Shown one piece after another: positions 19,032 to 28,148 of a stretch of 37,158 bases of DNA. The stretch's first letter is position 1. Each line of letters starts with the position of its first letter. The position numbers and the translations under genes are program-made. The notes beneath the pieces were generated by a model. The model worked only from the letters and a program-made list of their open reading frames with translations. It was not told the DNA's origin and did not search any database. Origin of the DNA: a virus. The DNA is taken from the IMG/VR virus record IMGVR_UViG_3300025736_000081, positions 1 through 37,158 of that record; one strand, given 5' to 3'.

Positions 19032-22000
19032 CGCTGATTTCCTCTAGCTTCTTCTGCAGCCTTATTACGGGCTTCAATTTCAGCATAATTAATGTAGTTA
19101 GGTCTACTGTAATCTTTCAACCCAAGACCCGTCACATAGTTAAAGAACGAAGTGGCTTGGTCTACAGGACCCTTATTACCGACAGCGTACTGGTACTGGG
19201 GGTCAAAGCCCCCACCAGTCAACAAACTTGCGAGGCTACCTGTAACACTCTGCCCCGAAATACTAGAAATGTAGTTAACTCCTGGTATAGAAGAGTCCAC
19301 GTAGTCACTGTAATCACGAATTCGAGCTCCCGTACCTAAGCTTGCCCCCGCGAGCAATTCAATAGGTGCTCGCAACAACGGGTTAGTGGCCCCGACGACA
19401 CCCCTGATTGGGTCTGGGCCGAGCATGTTAAACACATCCCACGAAGCAATACCGGGGCTAATACCGTAGTAACGCCCCCCAACTTCAAACATGGGCCCCT
19501 GCATCTCTTCCTGCAAGAAACTGGGGAACAGTTGGTCGTCAGGGAAGGGGTCGTACAAAGAATTGGGGTCAATGCCCATCGCAATACCAAAGTTGTAAGC
19601 AGCTTTGTTAATTGTTTGAATACGGTTAGGGGCCATAACAGAAGCCTCACCCAAAGCGGTCACGGCCCCACGAGTCCAAGAATAAAACGGGATTACACGA
19701 CGCATATACTTAGCCTCAAACGCCGACAACTGAGAAACATCGGGGTGATACTTCATAACTCGTTCACCCGCAAAGTTAAACAACTCATCAATGTTTTTAG
19801 GTTTAACAAGTTTGCCCAGCCTACGAACCATAAACTCGCCGTCTTGAGCTTTATGGATGTACTGAATAAAGTGCTGCAAACGTGCATAATGGTCACGGTA
19901 CTCCGACACGCCCATAACAAAATTTTCTACTTTACCGCCACGAGCAGCCGTCCCCACACTACCTACAGCAGCAGCTTTCTGCAAAAACCTACTAAATTTA
20001 GAGGCCGTCACATCAGCGTCATAAAGGTCCTCAATAATAGCCGCAGGTGGAAGTAAGCCTCGTTCTTTAGCGGCCTGCAAAATTTCGTTCGCAGTAATTT
20101 TGCCAAATTTACCGCTAGCAATAACAGTGCTTTCCCGAGGAATCGTAACGCCCTCTTGCGTCAACGTCCGCAAAAGGTCTACCCCGTCATACTGGTTAGT
20201 TAAAGACATAACTTTAAAAGCATCGCGGCCCGAACGAAGGAAGTGTCGGGTGCCTTCGGCAAAATACGTAAACGATAGGTCGCCCACCATGTTACGGGTG
20301 TGGTGGCCTGGTCGGGGAAGCGTAATCGCATACTTCCACGTGTTAGTAATTGGGTCCATGTACTTGTTAATAAATTTACCGAAATCGCTAGTCAACCCAC
20401 GGCTTTGAGAAGCGGCGGTATCGATTGCCCTAAACACTTCAGCAACTTCTTCAGGGACAAACACCTCTTCTTGAATAAGACGCCCATAATGCGACTTTTC
20501 TTTACCCAGCAAAGGTACGTACCCAGCTATCTTTTTGTCGCTGACAAGGTTAAATGACTTGGCCTTAGAAAGAAACTTCTCAACAAACGACACATCCGCA
20601 GCCATACGCCCAGCAGCCGCATTCATACGACCAATAAACTCAACCGGGTCTTTAACATTCCATGTACGCCACTGGTTAGCCGCAGCAGTCAACTTATCAG
20701 AAGCCTGGCCTTTTCGAACAGCGTCGCTCGCCTGCCCAATATCAAAATAGATACCATTGGGTGGGGTTACGTTATCGCCCAACACCCGGTACTGGCCTAG
20801 CATGTCGTTAATGTACTCCATACCAGCCCCTGTGCGGAAGAACTGGTTACCGAGGACAGCGTTGGCGTTATTAGGGCTAAGGTCAAACAGCATAGCCATG
20901 TGCTTGCTGAGGTCATCTTCGACAGCCCTTAAAATTGTGTTTGCCGGGGATGAAACACCTGGGCGCTGAAGGTTACGGAAACCCTGCATCAAAACAGTAG
21001 TTTTACCGTCATCCAAATACTTGGCGTACTCTTCGTTCCTGGCAATTTTAGTTAAACTCTTAACGCGGTGGTTTACAAACTCTCGCATAGCAATACCCTG
21101 ACCGTGGTAAGTCATCCAACCCCACAAAAAGTCTTTAGTATTCATACCATATTTGCCATTTAATGCGCGGTTAAGGGGGTCCAAAATACCTTTAAAACCA
21201 CCCCAAATAGAACTGTAACCCTCAGACTGTTCTTTGCGGAAAGAAGACGAAGTAGCGTTGTCGCCAATCTCCTGACCAGCATCCTGCTTCAAAGCCTGAG
21301 TTTGAGCGTCATCTGTCGGGTCCGTGCCTTCCCGAGTAATCTTCTCGGCACCCTCATCGTAATCTTTAACAACCTTGTCGGTCTCGTCCATACGCTCTTT
21401 TTGAGCTTTTTTAACAGCAGCTTTGTTTTCTGCTTTAACCCCGTCAGCAAGGTCGGCACTGGCCTTAGCCATGTTAGCCACACGGTCACCCAAAGCTGCT
21501 CGAACCGCAAGTGTGGAGGCTACGACAGAAGCGTCAAAAGCGTTTAAGACTTTACCAAAATCTTTATTCATGTTGCCAATTTCTGCTGCGGCACGAATTG
21601 CGTTAGCCGCTTCTTTAGGTGTTTTTGCCAAACGCATAAAGTTTTCTGCTACTGGAGGAACAATTTGACCAATTTCAGCATCGACCAAAGCAGTCATACG
21701 CTTAGCGTTCTCTTCAGCTATTTGTGCAAAAGCTGTGCGAGAAGCCATAATTGCGTCAGCAAATTTAGCCGCAGCAACCTCTCTTTCGTAAAACTTTCTG
21801 TACCCAACAGTTTTACCGTTCTTAATATTAGGCTCGTTGCGAATTCCGACAGGAGCTTCAGGAACCTTCTGGCCCTTACCAATCGGGTTATGCCCAAAGT
21901 AGCCCTCAAAATCGTCAGAAGAAAGCCAGTTAGGAATAACTCCCTCTTCGCCATCTTTACGAATGTTTCTTCTCGTGTTGCTTTTAAGCACCTCTAATAC

Positions 22001-25000
22001 GTCATCTGTCGTACCGCCGGACAACGCAGTAGCTACAGCATCCATAACTTTGGTATAAGCCGTTCCTGTAGTGGCATTGTTAAACAACAAATAAAGCCAG
22101 TTTGCTTCCGCAGACAACGAATCAGCTGCCACGCCAAGGTCTTGAGCGTTAGAAATCAAACCAGCTTTAAGACCCTCAAATATGTCACTCCAACGCAAAG
22201 CATAAACCTTGCCACTGACAGGATGGTCAATTACAACAGGTATCCCTTTAGACTCCAGCACCCGTTCCATTGCCCTAGTAACTTCAATAATGTAATCGCC
22301 TTGACGCCTAGCCAAAGCATCCCCCAAATAAGGTTTATTTGTTTTAGGGTCCACAAAAACAGGTTTTTTCTTGTAAACAATTTCGCCCGCACCATCCACC
22401 TTTGGAACACCGCTTTTAAGCATCACAGGCACGCCCTTAAAAAGCTCGCCCACCCCCAAAAATACTTCACGAATAAACGTGTATTGAAAATGCGAATTAG
22501 CCTCTTCTAAGTTACGGCCCTTCCCCAAACCCCACTCAGTGTTGTTTCGATTTTTACCGTTATTAGTAAGCTCAGGATATTCCTTAGTAACGATTGCCTC
22601 GTCAAGCATTTTCTTGCCCGCAGCAAACGCCCGACCCATAATCCCAATTCCGTAATCAACATAGGCGTCGTCTTCAAAATAAGTACTAGCTTTCAACTGC
22701 TGACTAAACTGCTCCACAAACGTGGCATCATCACTCAAATTCTCAACAGCCTTAACAACAGTCTCGGGAGCAGCCACCGGCAACGCATCAATCTTCTTAG
22801 CAACAGCCCCCTCAGCCGCAACCCGAACCTCAGGACTAATATCAAAACGCTTCAACAACTCCGCCCGAACACCCCCCCGGTCCATAAACCCAAAAATAGG
22901 CACCATACCACTACCACTCAAAATACTTTGAACCTCATCAATAAGTATGCTCAAATTAGAGTCCTGCATAGCCCGCAAATCAGCCAACAACTTAGGCCCA
23001 AACAACAACTCAGCCTTAGCCAACCCCTCCGCCGACAAAGCATTTAACTTCTCCGACAAGCTCAACAACACAGCACCCTTAGCAGCCGCCGCAGTCTCAC
23101 GGGCTGTCGGAAGATTTACAAACTCCTGAGGGAACAACGCAGCCTTCTGAGTTGCAAACGCCTGAGGCTTATCAGGGAAGAAGTTATACCAACTATTCTG
23201 CCCACGAGTTTCCGTAGTCAAAACCTGCCGAGCCTTCATCGAAAACATTGAAGAGTGAGAAATCCAAGCCCCCTCTTCACCAGCAGCCTTAAAATTACTG
23301 CCCGAAGCTGCGTGCCCAAAAAACTCATGCACGGCACGGAAAATGTTGTTCTCCTCAGCAGTCATAATAGGGTGAGGGTCTACCTTAAAATCAGCCACAC
23401 TGTCACGAACAAACAAATGCTTGTTGTTTACAACATCTTCAATCATGGCCTTTGAGTTAGGCACCATCTCACCATTTTTACCCACAACGTTGTAAGGGTC
23501 AGCATCAACAAAATCGACCTTAATACCCAGCTCTTTAGTCATGTACTCGTACTGCTGACGAGACTCCTTACCCAAAGCCGCATAAGCTTCGCGTACAGCC
23601 GGGTTAGTAGGGTCACTCACCAAATCATCATAAACACGAGCAATTTCCTGCGCCCTAGGGCTAACCCGAGTCTTAGAAAAATCATGTTTCAACGTAGGAA
23701 GCTTCAAAGCCTTCTTAAACTTAGCAATATAAGCATCTTTAAACTTGCCTAAAGTCTCACGAGCGTTCTCATACACAGCCGCACTTACAGTGCTTTGAGG
23801 GGCCGACTCCTTAGCCAAATCCATATCTTTAATAGCAGCTTCCGACACCACAGCGTCATCATCCAACAAACGGCCCGTAACTGTCGCCCGCTTACCGGCT
23901 GTAATCTGTTTCGCATAAGGAAGATAAGCTCCCTCTTTAACAGCCGACAAAACCCCAGCACGAACATTCTGGCTAGTCCGCAAATTACGGGCAACCTCTA
24001 ACGCCTGCCCCAAAGTTTTAATCCCGCGAATAATCTGTTGGTCGTCGCGCGTGTACAAGTGAGCCGTATCACTAACCTTAAAAGGAATATCCTCAATTTC
24101 ACCGTTTTTAATTTTTTGAAGCACCTCAGTCTGCCAAGTAGGGTAACCAACAACCTTAGGGGCAGCAACCTTTTCAGCTTTAGTAGCCGCCTGAACAACA
24201 GGCTTAGAAAGGTCCGTCAAAAACTTCAACGTAGAAGCAGCAAGCTTAGTACCATCCGGCAAAGTCTTAGCCTGCACAAGGTTTGCAACAGCTTTAGAGG
24301 CAGACTCAGTAACATTAAGTCCCCCCTTAGCCCCCTCAGCAATGTTCTTAGTTACCTCAGAACCAATAGAAGAAGCCGGAATGTTATCAACAACCCCACC
24401 CTCAGCAACCTCACGAACAGCAGTGTTCTTAGGTGCAATACGATAACCATTAGCTCCACCGGCAGGGCGTTGCCCCTCACCAACCTCAACCCAATCCTTT
24501 TTACTCCGGCTCTTCGCCCGGGCAGCATCCAAAGCTGCCCGAGCTTCCTCAGCACTATTAAACGTCTGAGTGGTCCCCGCCTTGCTTTTACCCGCGTACA
24601 AAGTCAAATCGTAAAGTTCGGGAGCTGCTGCATCTGTCGGAGTAACCGTGCGGCTCAAAGCTTGGCTAACCGTCTCAGCAGTCTTCTTACCAGCCTTACT
24701 AGCCGTACCCGCAACACCCTTAGCTACATCACCGATTTTGTCGTAAACGGCTGCCGTCTTAGCCCCAGCTTTAATAAACCCGACACCGGGAATCCACGAC
24801 AAGGGGTCTAAAGCTACGTCCCCGACAAAACCAACAACACCTTTAGTTACAGGGTCAACGTTGTTTTCAACATCAACATAATTAGGGTCGTTTCGGTAAG
24901 AAACATCTTGAGCTTTTTCAATAAGGTCTGCCCAGTAAGGCTTATTCTCATCCTTGTCGGAGAAAAAGCCTGTAAAGGGGGCTGCCAACAAACTACCTAC

Positions 25001-25288
25001 AGGGGCCAGCTTTTCCCCAAAACTAACATCCCCGCCAGCTGCCTCCTCCATACGAATAGCATCGTACTTCTCAGGCATCTCCAAAGCCTTCTGCACAGGA
25101 TTGCTAACAATACGTAGCGGACGGCTAAGAATGTCAACAAAGCGACCCAAAAAGCCCATCTCGTTAGGCTGGTCAGCGCGTTTAGGGAACCCGACAGGTG
25201 CCGGAGTAGAACTAGCCGGTCCTTGCGACCCTAAAAGTTGGGTGTAATAATTTGAGAACTGGTCAGGCGTTTGTGGCACTTCAGCCAT
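19028..25288 (-). CDS. Giant internal virion/polyvalent protein (2086 aa) with HExxxH metallopeptidase-like and LPD38-like parts
   Basis: ATG with GGTTAGGAGCTAC upstream. Residues 1-400 are Ala/Lys-rich with hydrophobic stretches. At about 560-760 lies a conserved-looking domain with AVHEFFGHAA (HEFFGH 654-659), EEGAW, HSSMFSMKAR and ETRGQNSWYNF, a pattern I know from large phage virion proteins; HExxxH with downstream acids suggests a zinc peptidase. The middle is helical. The last 600 residues carry RPGHHTRNMVGD, an ExK/R-rich helical region, and FEAKYMRRVIPFYSWTRGA, as in LPD38-type polyvalent proteins. It is probably stored in the capsid and ejected with DNA, doing the job of T7 gp14-16 and a tape measure. 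Domain borders are approximate; the lysin follows it directly. Confidence 0.7.
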   Translation of the reverse strand: MAEVPQTPDQFSNYYTQLLGSQGPASSTPAPVGFPKRADQPNEMGFLGRFVDILSRPLRIVSNPVQKALEMPEKYDAIRMEEAAGGDVSFGEKLAPVGSLLAAPFTGFFSDKDENKPYWADLIEKAQDVSYRNDPNYVDVENNVDPVTKGVVGFVGDVALDPLSWIPGVGFIKAGAKTAAVYDKIGDVAKGVAGTASKAGKKTAETVSQALSRTVTPTDAAAPELYDLTLYAGKSKAGTTQTFNSAEEARAALDAARAKSRSKKDWVEVGEGQRPAGGANGYRIAPKNTAVREVAEGGVVDNIPASSIGSEVTKNIAEGAKGGLNVTESASKAVANLVQAKTLPDGTKLAASTLKFLTDLSKPVVQAATKAEKVAAPKVVGYPTWQTEVLQKIKNGEIEDIPFKVSDTAHLYTRDDQQIIRGIKTLGQALEVARNLRTSQNVRAGVLSAVKEGAYLPYAKQITAGKRATVTGRLLDDDAVVSEAAIKDMDLAKESAPQSTVSAAVYENARETLGKFKDAYIAKFKKALKLPTLKHDFSKTRVSPRAQEIARVYDDLVSDPTNPAVREAYAALGKESRQQYEYMTKELGIKVDFVDADPYNVVGKNGEMVPNSKAMIEDVVNNKHLFVRDSVADFKVDPHPIMTAEENNIFRAVHEFFGHAASGSNFKAAGEEGAWISHSSMFSMKARQVLTTETRGQNSWYNFFPDKPQAFATQKAALFPQEFVNLPTARETAAAAKGAVLLSLSEKLNALSAEGLAKAELLFGPKLLADLRAMQDSNLSILIDEVQSILSGSGMVPIFGFMDRGGVRAELLKRFDISPEVRVAAEGAVAKKIDALPVAAPETVVKAVENLSDDATFVEQFSQQLKASTYFEDDAYVDYGIGIMGRAFAAGKKMLDEAIVTKEYPELTNNGKNRNNTEWGLGKGRNLEEANSHFQYTFIREVFLGVGELFKGVPVMLKSGVPKVDGAGEIVYKKKPVFVDPKTNKPYLGDALARRQGDYIIEVTRAMERVLESKGIPVVIDHPVSGKVYALRWSDIFEGLKAGLISNAQDLGVAADSLSAEANWLYLLFNNATTGTAYTKVMDAVATALSGGTTDDVLEVLKSNTRRNIRKDGEEGVIPNWLSSDDFEGYFGHNPIGKGQKVPEAPVGIRNEPNIKNGKTVGYRKFYEREVAAAKFADAIMASRTAFAQIAEENAKRMTALVDAEIGQIVPPVAENFMRLAKTPKEAANAIRAAAEIGNMNKDFGKVLNAFDASVVASTLAVRAALGDRVANMAKASADLADGVKAENKAAVKKAQKERMDETDKVVKDYDEGAEKITREGTDPTDDAQTQALKQDAGQEIGDNATSSSFRKEQSEGYSSIWGGFKGILDPLNRALNGKYGMNTKDFLWGWMTYHGQGIAMREFVNHRVKSLTKIARNEEYAKYLDDGKTTVLMQGFRNLQRPGVSSPANTILRAVEDDLSKHMAMLFDLSPNNANAVLGNQFFRTGAGMEYINDMLGQYRVLGDNVTPPNGIYFDIGQASDAVRKGQASDKLTAAANQWRTWNVKDPVEFIGRMNAAAGRMAADVSFVEKFLSKAKSFNLVSDKKIAGYVPLLGKEKSHYGRLIQEEVFVPEEVAEVFRAIDTAASQSRGLTSDFGKFINKYMDPITNTWKYAITLPRPGHHTRNMVGDLSFTYFAEGTRHFLRSGRDAFKVMSLTNQYDGVDLLRTLTQEGVTIPRESTVIASGKFGKITANEILQAAKERGLLPPAAIIEDLYDADVTASKFSRFLQKAAAVGSVGTAARGGKVENFVMGVSEYRDHYARLQHFIQYIHKAQDGEFMVRRLGKLVKPKNIDELFNFAGERVMKYHPDVSQLSAFEAKYMRRVIPFYSWTRGAVTALGEASVMAPNRIQTINKAAYNFGIAMGIDPNSLYDPFPDDQLFPSFLQEEMQGPMFEVGGRYYGISPGIASWDVFNMLGPDPIRGVVGATNPLLRAPIELLAGASLGTGARIRDYSDYVDSSIPGVNYISSISGQSVTGSLASLLTGGGFDPQYQYAVGNKGPVDQATSFFNYVTGLGLKDYSRPNYINYAEIEARNKAAEEARGNQR

Positions 25289-25296
25289 CGTAGCTC

Positions 25297-26571
25297 CTAA
25301 CCTATACCAAACCTAGCTTGGGCTGAATCCAAAGCTGCCATCGCTGCCTGCATAGCTTCTTCATCTGACCCGTAATCTTGACGAATCTCTTGCCACAATG
25401 TTAGCAGTTTATTTTGTTGAGATAGCGTGTTATCAGCAGCAATCTCTGCCGCCTTCAAAGCCATCTCCTGCTGAGCAATAGCCGGAGCATCCATAGCAGC
25501 CTGCAAATTAAGCGTCTGCATCTGCTGCTCATAAGGCGACAAAGCCCCCTGCGTCTCCATCAACTGAGAATCAGCCAACTGACGTTGCAACGACTGCAAA
25601 ATAGCGGCGTTCTGTTCCGTACCCTGCTGCTGAGCAACCTGAGCCATCTGAGAACCAAACCCGCCCGCAGAAGCACCATAACGTTCCGCAGCCGACAACC
25701 CCGCACCCCGTCCCTGCTCCAAAGCAGAAATGTCCTCTGCCTGCGCCAACGCTTGTGTCGGAAGAATCTGCGAAGCAGCATCCTCAATACCAAGACGGGC
25801 CATCTGGTCAGCAGCCTGTTGCTGAGCCGAACTATAAGCATCCGCAATATTAGCCGAAGCGGTGTCGTAACCTGCACCAATTCCTGCAGTAGCGCCCCCA
25901 TAAATGTCGTTAAGACGGGCAACGTTTTCTTCAGCACTGGTACCCAACTGGTTGTACATTGCCTGAATCTGTGCGTTAAGCCCAGCGGCTTGGTCGGTCA
26001 GCGCTTGCCGGTAACTACTGTAATCAGGTCCTGTGTACCCACCCAATAGTTGAGAAGCTGTTTGAGGGCCCCCACCCGCCGACATAAAAGGAACCTGCCC
26101 GGTATCCATAGCATCCTGACGGCCCTGGCCCATGCCCGCAATAATGGCGTCCATAGCCCCCGGGCCTGTAGGAACTTGCGCACTTGAAGCCTCCCCCGTC
26201 CCGGGCAACAAGTATGCGCTAAGTCTTTCTTCAGGGGCGGGCAATCTTTCAGCCCCCACAATAAAACGACCTAAATCCTCTAAAGGGTCAAGAAATGTTG
26301 TACGAGCCGCCCAGGCCGCCGCGCCAGGAATTGTGTCCCGTAAAAACTTGGGCAACCCCCGCCTGTCGGAAGGTTCCATAGTAGGTGCAGGCTGGCCCTG
26401 AGCTAAAGCACTAATACCGCCCGCGGCACGTAAAAACGGGTTTAGCGACTGACTCAGTTGTGGCTGACGCTCATTTATGAAATTGCCAAAAGCTGCCAAG
26501 TCGCTACCGGGCTTTTTCCAAAAACCTTTATCTTCCTCGGTCTTTACTTTTACTTCTTCTCCAGGGGCCAT
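25297..26571 (-). CDS. Internal virion protein, Ala/Gln-rich (424 aa)
   Basis: Starts MAPGEEVKVKTEEDKGFW in a TAATG overlap with the gene before and ends 9 bases before the giant gene. Residues 160-424 are rich in Ala, Gln and Gly (QTASQLLGGY, SAQQQAADQMARL, GGFGSQMAQVAQQQGTEQ), predicted helical and coiled-coil. The composition is that of podoviral internal core or DNA-ejection proteins. No enzyme motif is seen. Role from context only. Confidence 0.65.
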   Translation of the reverse strand: MAPGEEVKVKTEEDKGFWKKPGSDLAAFGNFINERQPQLSQSLNPFLRAAGGISALAQGQPAPTMEPSDRRGLPKFLRDTIPGAAAWAARTTFLDPLEDLGRFIVGAERLPAPEERLSAYLLPGTGEASSAQVPTGPGAMDAIIAGMGQGRQDAMDTGQVPFMSAGGGPQTASQLLGGYTGPDYSSYRQALTDQAAGLNAQIQAMYNQLGTSAEENVARLNDIYGGATAGIGAGYDTASANIADAYSSAQQQAADQMARLGIEDAASQILPTQALAQAEDISALEQGRGAGLSAAERYGASAGGFGSQMAQVAQQQGTEQNAAILQSLQRQLADSQLMETQGALSPYEQQMQTLNLQAAMDAPAIAQQEMALKAAEIAADNTLSQQNKLLTLWQEIRQDYGSDEEAMQAAMAALDSAQARFGIG

Positions 26572-27428
26572 TAGGCAAATCCTCCCGCACTAGCAGCATT
26601 AATAGCAGCCCGCATCTGCGCATCACGTTGAGCCTGCTGCTCACGCTCAGTAGCAGAAGTCCTCTGCTGAGCAATATCCGTAGCCAAATCCTCCGCAAAC
26701 CTAGAACGACCAGTCTCCATCGAAGTCAACTGCTCCTGCAAACGGTTTTGGAAATCAGCAAAGTTCTTAGCAAAGTCGCTAGACCGCAAAGTACCTCGTG
26801 CAGCAAAATCGTCACGGGTAGACCTTGTTCCACGAGCTGCCGTGCTAAACGGGTCATATTGACCCTCAATGTCAAACGCTCCCGACACAGGCTGGACAAG
26901 TGGTTGTTCGCCTTGAGCGTTAGCTGCCGACATTAACGCCCTGGCCCGGGGTGCTTCAGCAGGGGTTTCCAAAAGGTTAGGCATGGCAGTGAAGTCGCTG
27001 CCTGGGCGGTAACCAAGTTTGTTTAACCCTGTCGTGTAGTCGATACCGTAACGGTCACCACGTTTTTGTGCGCCGGTTTCGTAGTCTTGGAGGGCTCGTT
27101 GGATGGACGCAATTTGTGCGTTGTAGTTGGAGTCACGCCATTGTAAAGGCTGTGGTTTGCTGGGTGTAGGTTTGGGGGCCGGGTTAGGGGTAGGTGGGGG
27201 TTGGTCAGTGTCAAGAGTGGGGGTGTTTCTCCCAAACAGTATGTCTCTCTCTTCTTTAGAGGGGAGCCCTGTACCCGTAGACCGCCAAATAGCCATTTTT
27301 TGTCCCGCAGGTTTAACAGTCGCAGGAGTGTAATTAGTACGAGTCTGGTTAGGAGGCTCGCCAGCACGCTTTTTAGCAGCTGCTATGCGCTCAGGCTCTC
27401 CTTTTTCTATTTGGCGAATACTAACCAT
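26571..27428 (-). CDS. Structural/internal virion protein (285 aa), unknown fold
   Basis: Starts MVSIRQIEKGEPERIAAAKK in a TAATG overlap. Residues 60-95 are Pro-rich (PTPNPAPKPTPSKPQP), likely a flexible linker. The C-terminal third is a charged helix (FQNRLQEQLTSMETGRSRF, then Gln/Arg-rich). Similar in style to the 424-aa protein that follows, so possibly part of the same core. No family recognised. Confidence 0.6.
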   Translation of the reverse strand: MVSIRQIEKGEPERIAAAKKRAGEPPNQTRTNYTPATVKPAGQKMAIWRSTGTGLPSKEERDILFGRNTPTLDTDQPPPTPNPAPKPTPSKPQPLQWRDSNYNAQIASIQRALQDYETGAQKRGDRYGIDYTTGLNKLGYRPGSDFTAMPNLLETPAEAPRARALMSAANAQGEQPLVQPVSGAFDIEGQYDPFSTAARGTRSTRDDFAARGTLRSSDFAKNFADFQNRLQEQLTSMETGRSRFAEDLATDIAQQRTSATEREQQAQRDAQMRAAINAASAGGFA

Positions 27429-27781
27429 TAGCGACCACCCTGCAAATACCGCATAAACATTTGAAAAGGATTAGTACCCCCAAACACTGCGTCGCCAAGG
27501 TCATCAGCAGGTTTATTGTAAGGAGCGATCTGCTCAGGCGTCATGTTAGGAATATCCGAAACCCTGGGCCCCTGCGGAGTACGAGTCTGCATAGGGGGCT
27601 CACCAGAAAACCCACCCATTTGAAGCTGCTCCATCAAAGCCCGTATCCGAGCCTGCTCAGGAGTCATCTGCTGAGGAGAAGGAATATTGCCGCCAAAACG
27701 AGTTTTACGGCGTCCCGGAGGCTCGCCATAATCTTCATCGCCGGGATACGGCAAACGTTCTCCATTGGGTCCAATTGGCAT
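27428..27781 (-). CDS. Pro/Gly/Met-rich small structural protein (117 aa)
   Basis: MPIGPNGERLPYPGDEDYGE... is largely disordered with a short helix (PEQARIRALMEQLQM) and a C-terminal helix (NPFQMFMRYLQG). TTAGGAGTTATT lies upstream. It lies in the tail/internal-protein block, so it may be a minor virion or assembly factor. Not recognised. Confidence 0.6.
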   Translation of the reverse strand: MPIGPNGERLPYPGDEDYGEPPGRRKTRFGGNIPSPQQMTPEQARIRALMEQLQMGGFSGEPPMQTRTPQGPRVSDIPNMTPEQIAPYNKPADDLGDAVFGGTNPFQMFMRYLQGGR

Positions 27782-27789
27782 AATAACTC

Positions 27790-27930
27790 CTAAGAAGACG
27801 CCTTACCAGGCGCAGACGACAAACGGTTCATCATAGCCCGCTCACGAGCCTTACGCTTCATTTCCTCATCGTCCCGCATCCCCTTCTGAGGAGCAAGGCG
27901 GTTACCCATAGCGGATTTGTCACGGTACAT
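27790..27930 (-). CDS. Basic miniprotein (46 aa)
   Basis: MYRDKSAMGNRLAPQKGM... with GAGGAGACTTTCATA upstream; the ATG overlaps the previous stop (TAATG). Rich in Arg/Lys and Met, with a helix (DEEMKRKARERAMMNRL). Together with the 65-residue gene before it, it could be a small internal or neck protein binding nucleic acid. The next gene starts nine bases further, using the Shine-Dalgarno at the end of this gene. Confidence 0.6.
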   Translation of the reverse strand: MYRDKSAMGNRLAPQKGMRDDEEMKRKARERAMMNRLSSAPGKASS

Positions 27931-28127
27931 TATGAAAGTCTCCTCATCAAAGCATCACGCCTCGCAGCGGCCTTGTTGTCTCTAATAGTATAACCCGCCC
28001 TATCAGTAACCTTACCAACAGTTGGCATAGGACGTCCACTACCATAATGTTTCTTACCCACAAACGACGAATTAAACCCACCACCTGCTTTAGGAGGCTC
28101 ACTAAACTGTTTGCGAATGTTTTGCAT
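27930..28127 (-). CDS. Basic Gly-rich small protein (65 aa)
   Basis: MQNIRKQFSEPPKAGGGFNSS... is basic and Gly-rich, with a final Arg-rich helix (AAARRDALMRRL). No strong Shine-Dalgarno precedes it. Composition resembles small DNA- or RNA-binding virion proteins; the function is not known. It ends in the TAATG overlap with the 46-aa gene. Confidence 0.55.
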   Translation of the reverse strand: MQNIRKQFSEPPKAGGGFNSSFVGKKHYGSGRPMPTVGKVTDRAGYTIRDNKAAARRDALMRRLS

Positions 28128-28148
28128 AACCGTATTCTAGCCTATACA

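Noticed and set aside
19532-24811. Long plus-strand frames opposite the giant virion gene (up to 257 codons)
   Set aside because: Antisense shadows with Asn/Arg/Ser/Leu-rich composition, without ribosome sites and without operon context.
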